Source of the DNA: Candidatus Margulisiibacteriota bacterium
GTDB lineage: Bacteria > Margulisbacteria > WOR-1 > O2-12-FULL-45-9
Direction: 5' to 3'
Assembly (NCBI GenBank): GCA_030018645.1
Contig: JASEHX010000070.1
Span: 1-6,956 of the forward strand
DNA: 6,956 nt
The notes beneath the pieces are model-generated. The model did no database searches and had not been told where the DNA came from. It saw only the letters and a list, made by a program, of their open reading frames with translations. The position numbers were made by a program, and so were the translations under genes. This document shows positions 6,553 to 6,956 of this stretch, piece after piece. Within the stretch, counting starts at the first letter, position 1. The number at the start of each line of letters is the position of its first letter.

Positions 6553-6956
6553 ATGGCATCAAGAAAAATTGTCATTATCTTCCCAAAACAAAAAATTGAT
6601 CAGCCCATTGTTTATAAGTTAATCAGGGAATTTAACCTTATATTTAACATCTTAAAAGCCAGCATTACCCCTGACCAGGAAGGGCACATGGTGCTGGAAA
6701 TAGAGGGGGATAATGCAGAAATTGAAAAAGGGATCAAGTACCTAAAGGAACAAGGACTTAAGATTGAACCGCTCTCTAAAGACATTAAAGTCAATTGGGA
6801 TAAGTGTGTACAATGTACAGCCTGTGTCTCAATTTGCCCAACTGGATCCCTCTACATCAAAGACCGAAAAACCATGGAAGTCGGTTTTGATGCAGAAAAA
6901 TGCATTGCCTGCGAGCTGTGCATTAAGCCCTGTCCGCCCAGGGCCATTGAGGTGCA
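6553..6956 (+). CDS. NIL-domain 2[4Fe-4S] ferredoxin, homocysteine biosynthesis partner (3' end outside window)
   Basis: The 134 residues visible were read directly from the sequence; the frame is open to the window edge. An N-terminal NIL domain (about 3-75) shows the naming N-I-L triplet at 32-34 (FNILKASI) and the closing LEIEGD strand. NIL domains also occur at the end of the methionine importer ATPase MetN, where they bind methionine. It is followed by a bacterial-type double-cluster ferredoxin: C85-x2-C88-x2-C91-x3-C95-P and C117-x2-C120-x2-C123-x3-C127-P, enough ligands for two [4Fe-4S] clusters. This is the architecture of MA1822, the partner of the DUF39 protein in M. acetivorans, thought to supply electrons for sulfide insertion into homocysteine. 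The last residues (RAIEV) match the usual end of such ferredoxins, so only a few codons are probably missing. Assignment by architecture plus adjacency is strong; the electron donor role is inferred. Confidence 0.9.
   Translation, partial: MASRKIVIIFPKQKIDQPIVYKLIREFNLIFNILKASITPDQEGHMVLEIEGDNAEIEKGIKYLKEQGLKIEPLSKDIKVNWDKCVQCTACVSICPTGSLYIKDRKTMEVGFDAEKCIACELCIKPCPPRAIEV

Noticed and set aside
1..6956. CRISPR arrays, insertion sequences, tRNA or rRNA genes, riboswitches, rho-independent terminators
   Set aside because: I found no regularly spaced repeats, transposase-like frames, cloverleaf patterns or GC-hairpin plus T-run structures; nearly every base is coding.

Overview
This window is a single, tightly packed run of six genes, all on the + strand, from an anaerobic bacterium with an outer membrane. 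The outer membrane is inferred from a TolC-type channel and a tripartite efflux pump. The anaerobic lifestyle is inferred from a sulfide-dependent homocysteine module that was characterised mainly in methanogens and occurs in anaerobic bacteria. Shine-Dalgarno sites are strong (AAGGAGG type), a TTG start is used, and base composition is moderate. The protein style would fit one of the lesser-known anaerobic phyla (for example Saganbacteria/WOR-1 or Omnitrophota relatives), but the sequence alone does not decide the taxon and I give that low weight.

Region 1 (1-4912) is a heavy-metal efflux operon of the Cus type. It holds the 3' part of an outer-membrane factor (CusC/TolC family, cut by the window edge), a short periplasmic adaptor (CusB-like, 301 aa) and a full-length RND pump (CusA-like, 1039 aa). 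The pump keeps the three-methionine periplasmic site of E. coli CusA, so Cu(I)/Ag(I) is the most likely substrate. The adaptor appears to lack the lipoyl domain.

Region 2 (4905-5324) is an Rrf2-family DNA-binding regulator with no cysteine at all, so it cannot hold the usual [2Fe-2S] cluster. Its start lies inside the end of the pump gene.

Region 3 (5337-6956) is a two-gene homocysteine module. It has a COG1900/DUF39 protein (404 aa) and, 1 nt downstream, a NIL-domain plus 2[4Fe-4S] ferredoxin protein that runs off the window just before its expected end. In methanogens this pair inserts sulfide into an aspartate-semialdehyde-derived intermediate to make homocysteine, the precursor of methionine.

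Gene junctions are overlaps of 4 and 8 bases or gaps of 1-13 bases, so the whole set could be one transcript. A plausible sigma-70-type promoter in the last codons of the regulator gene could drive the homocysteine genes separately. The most interesting point is the physical coupling of Cu/Ag export, a cluster-less Rrf2 regulator and sulfide-to-homocysteine assimilation. There are no RNA genes, CRISPR arrays, insertion sequences or terminators that I can support, and no gene-free stretch longer than about 13 bases.
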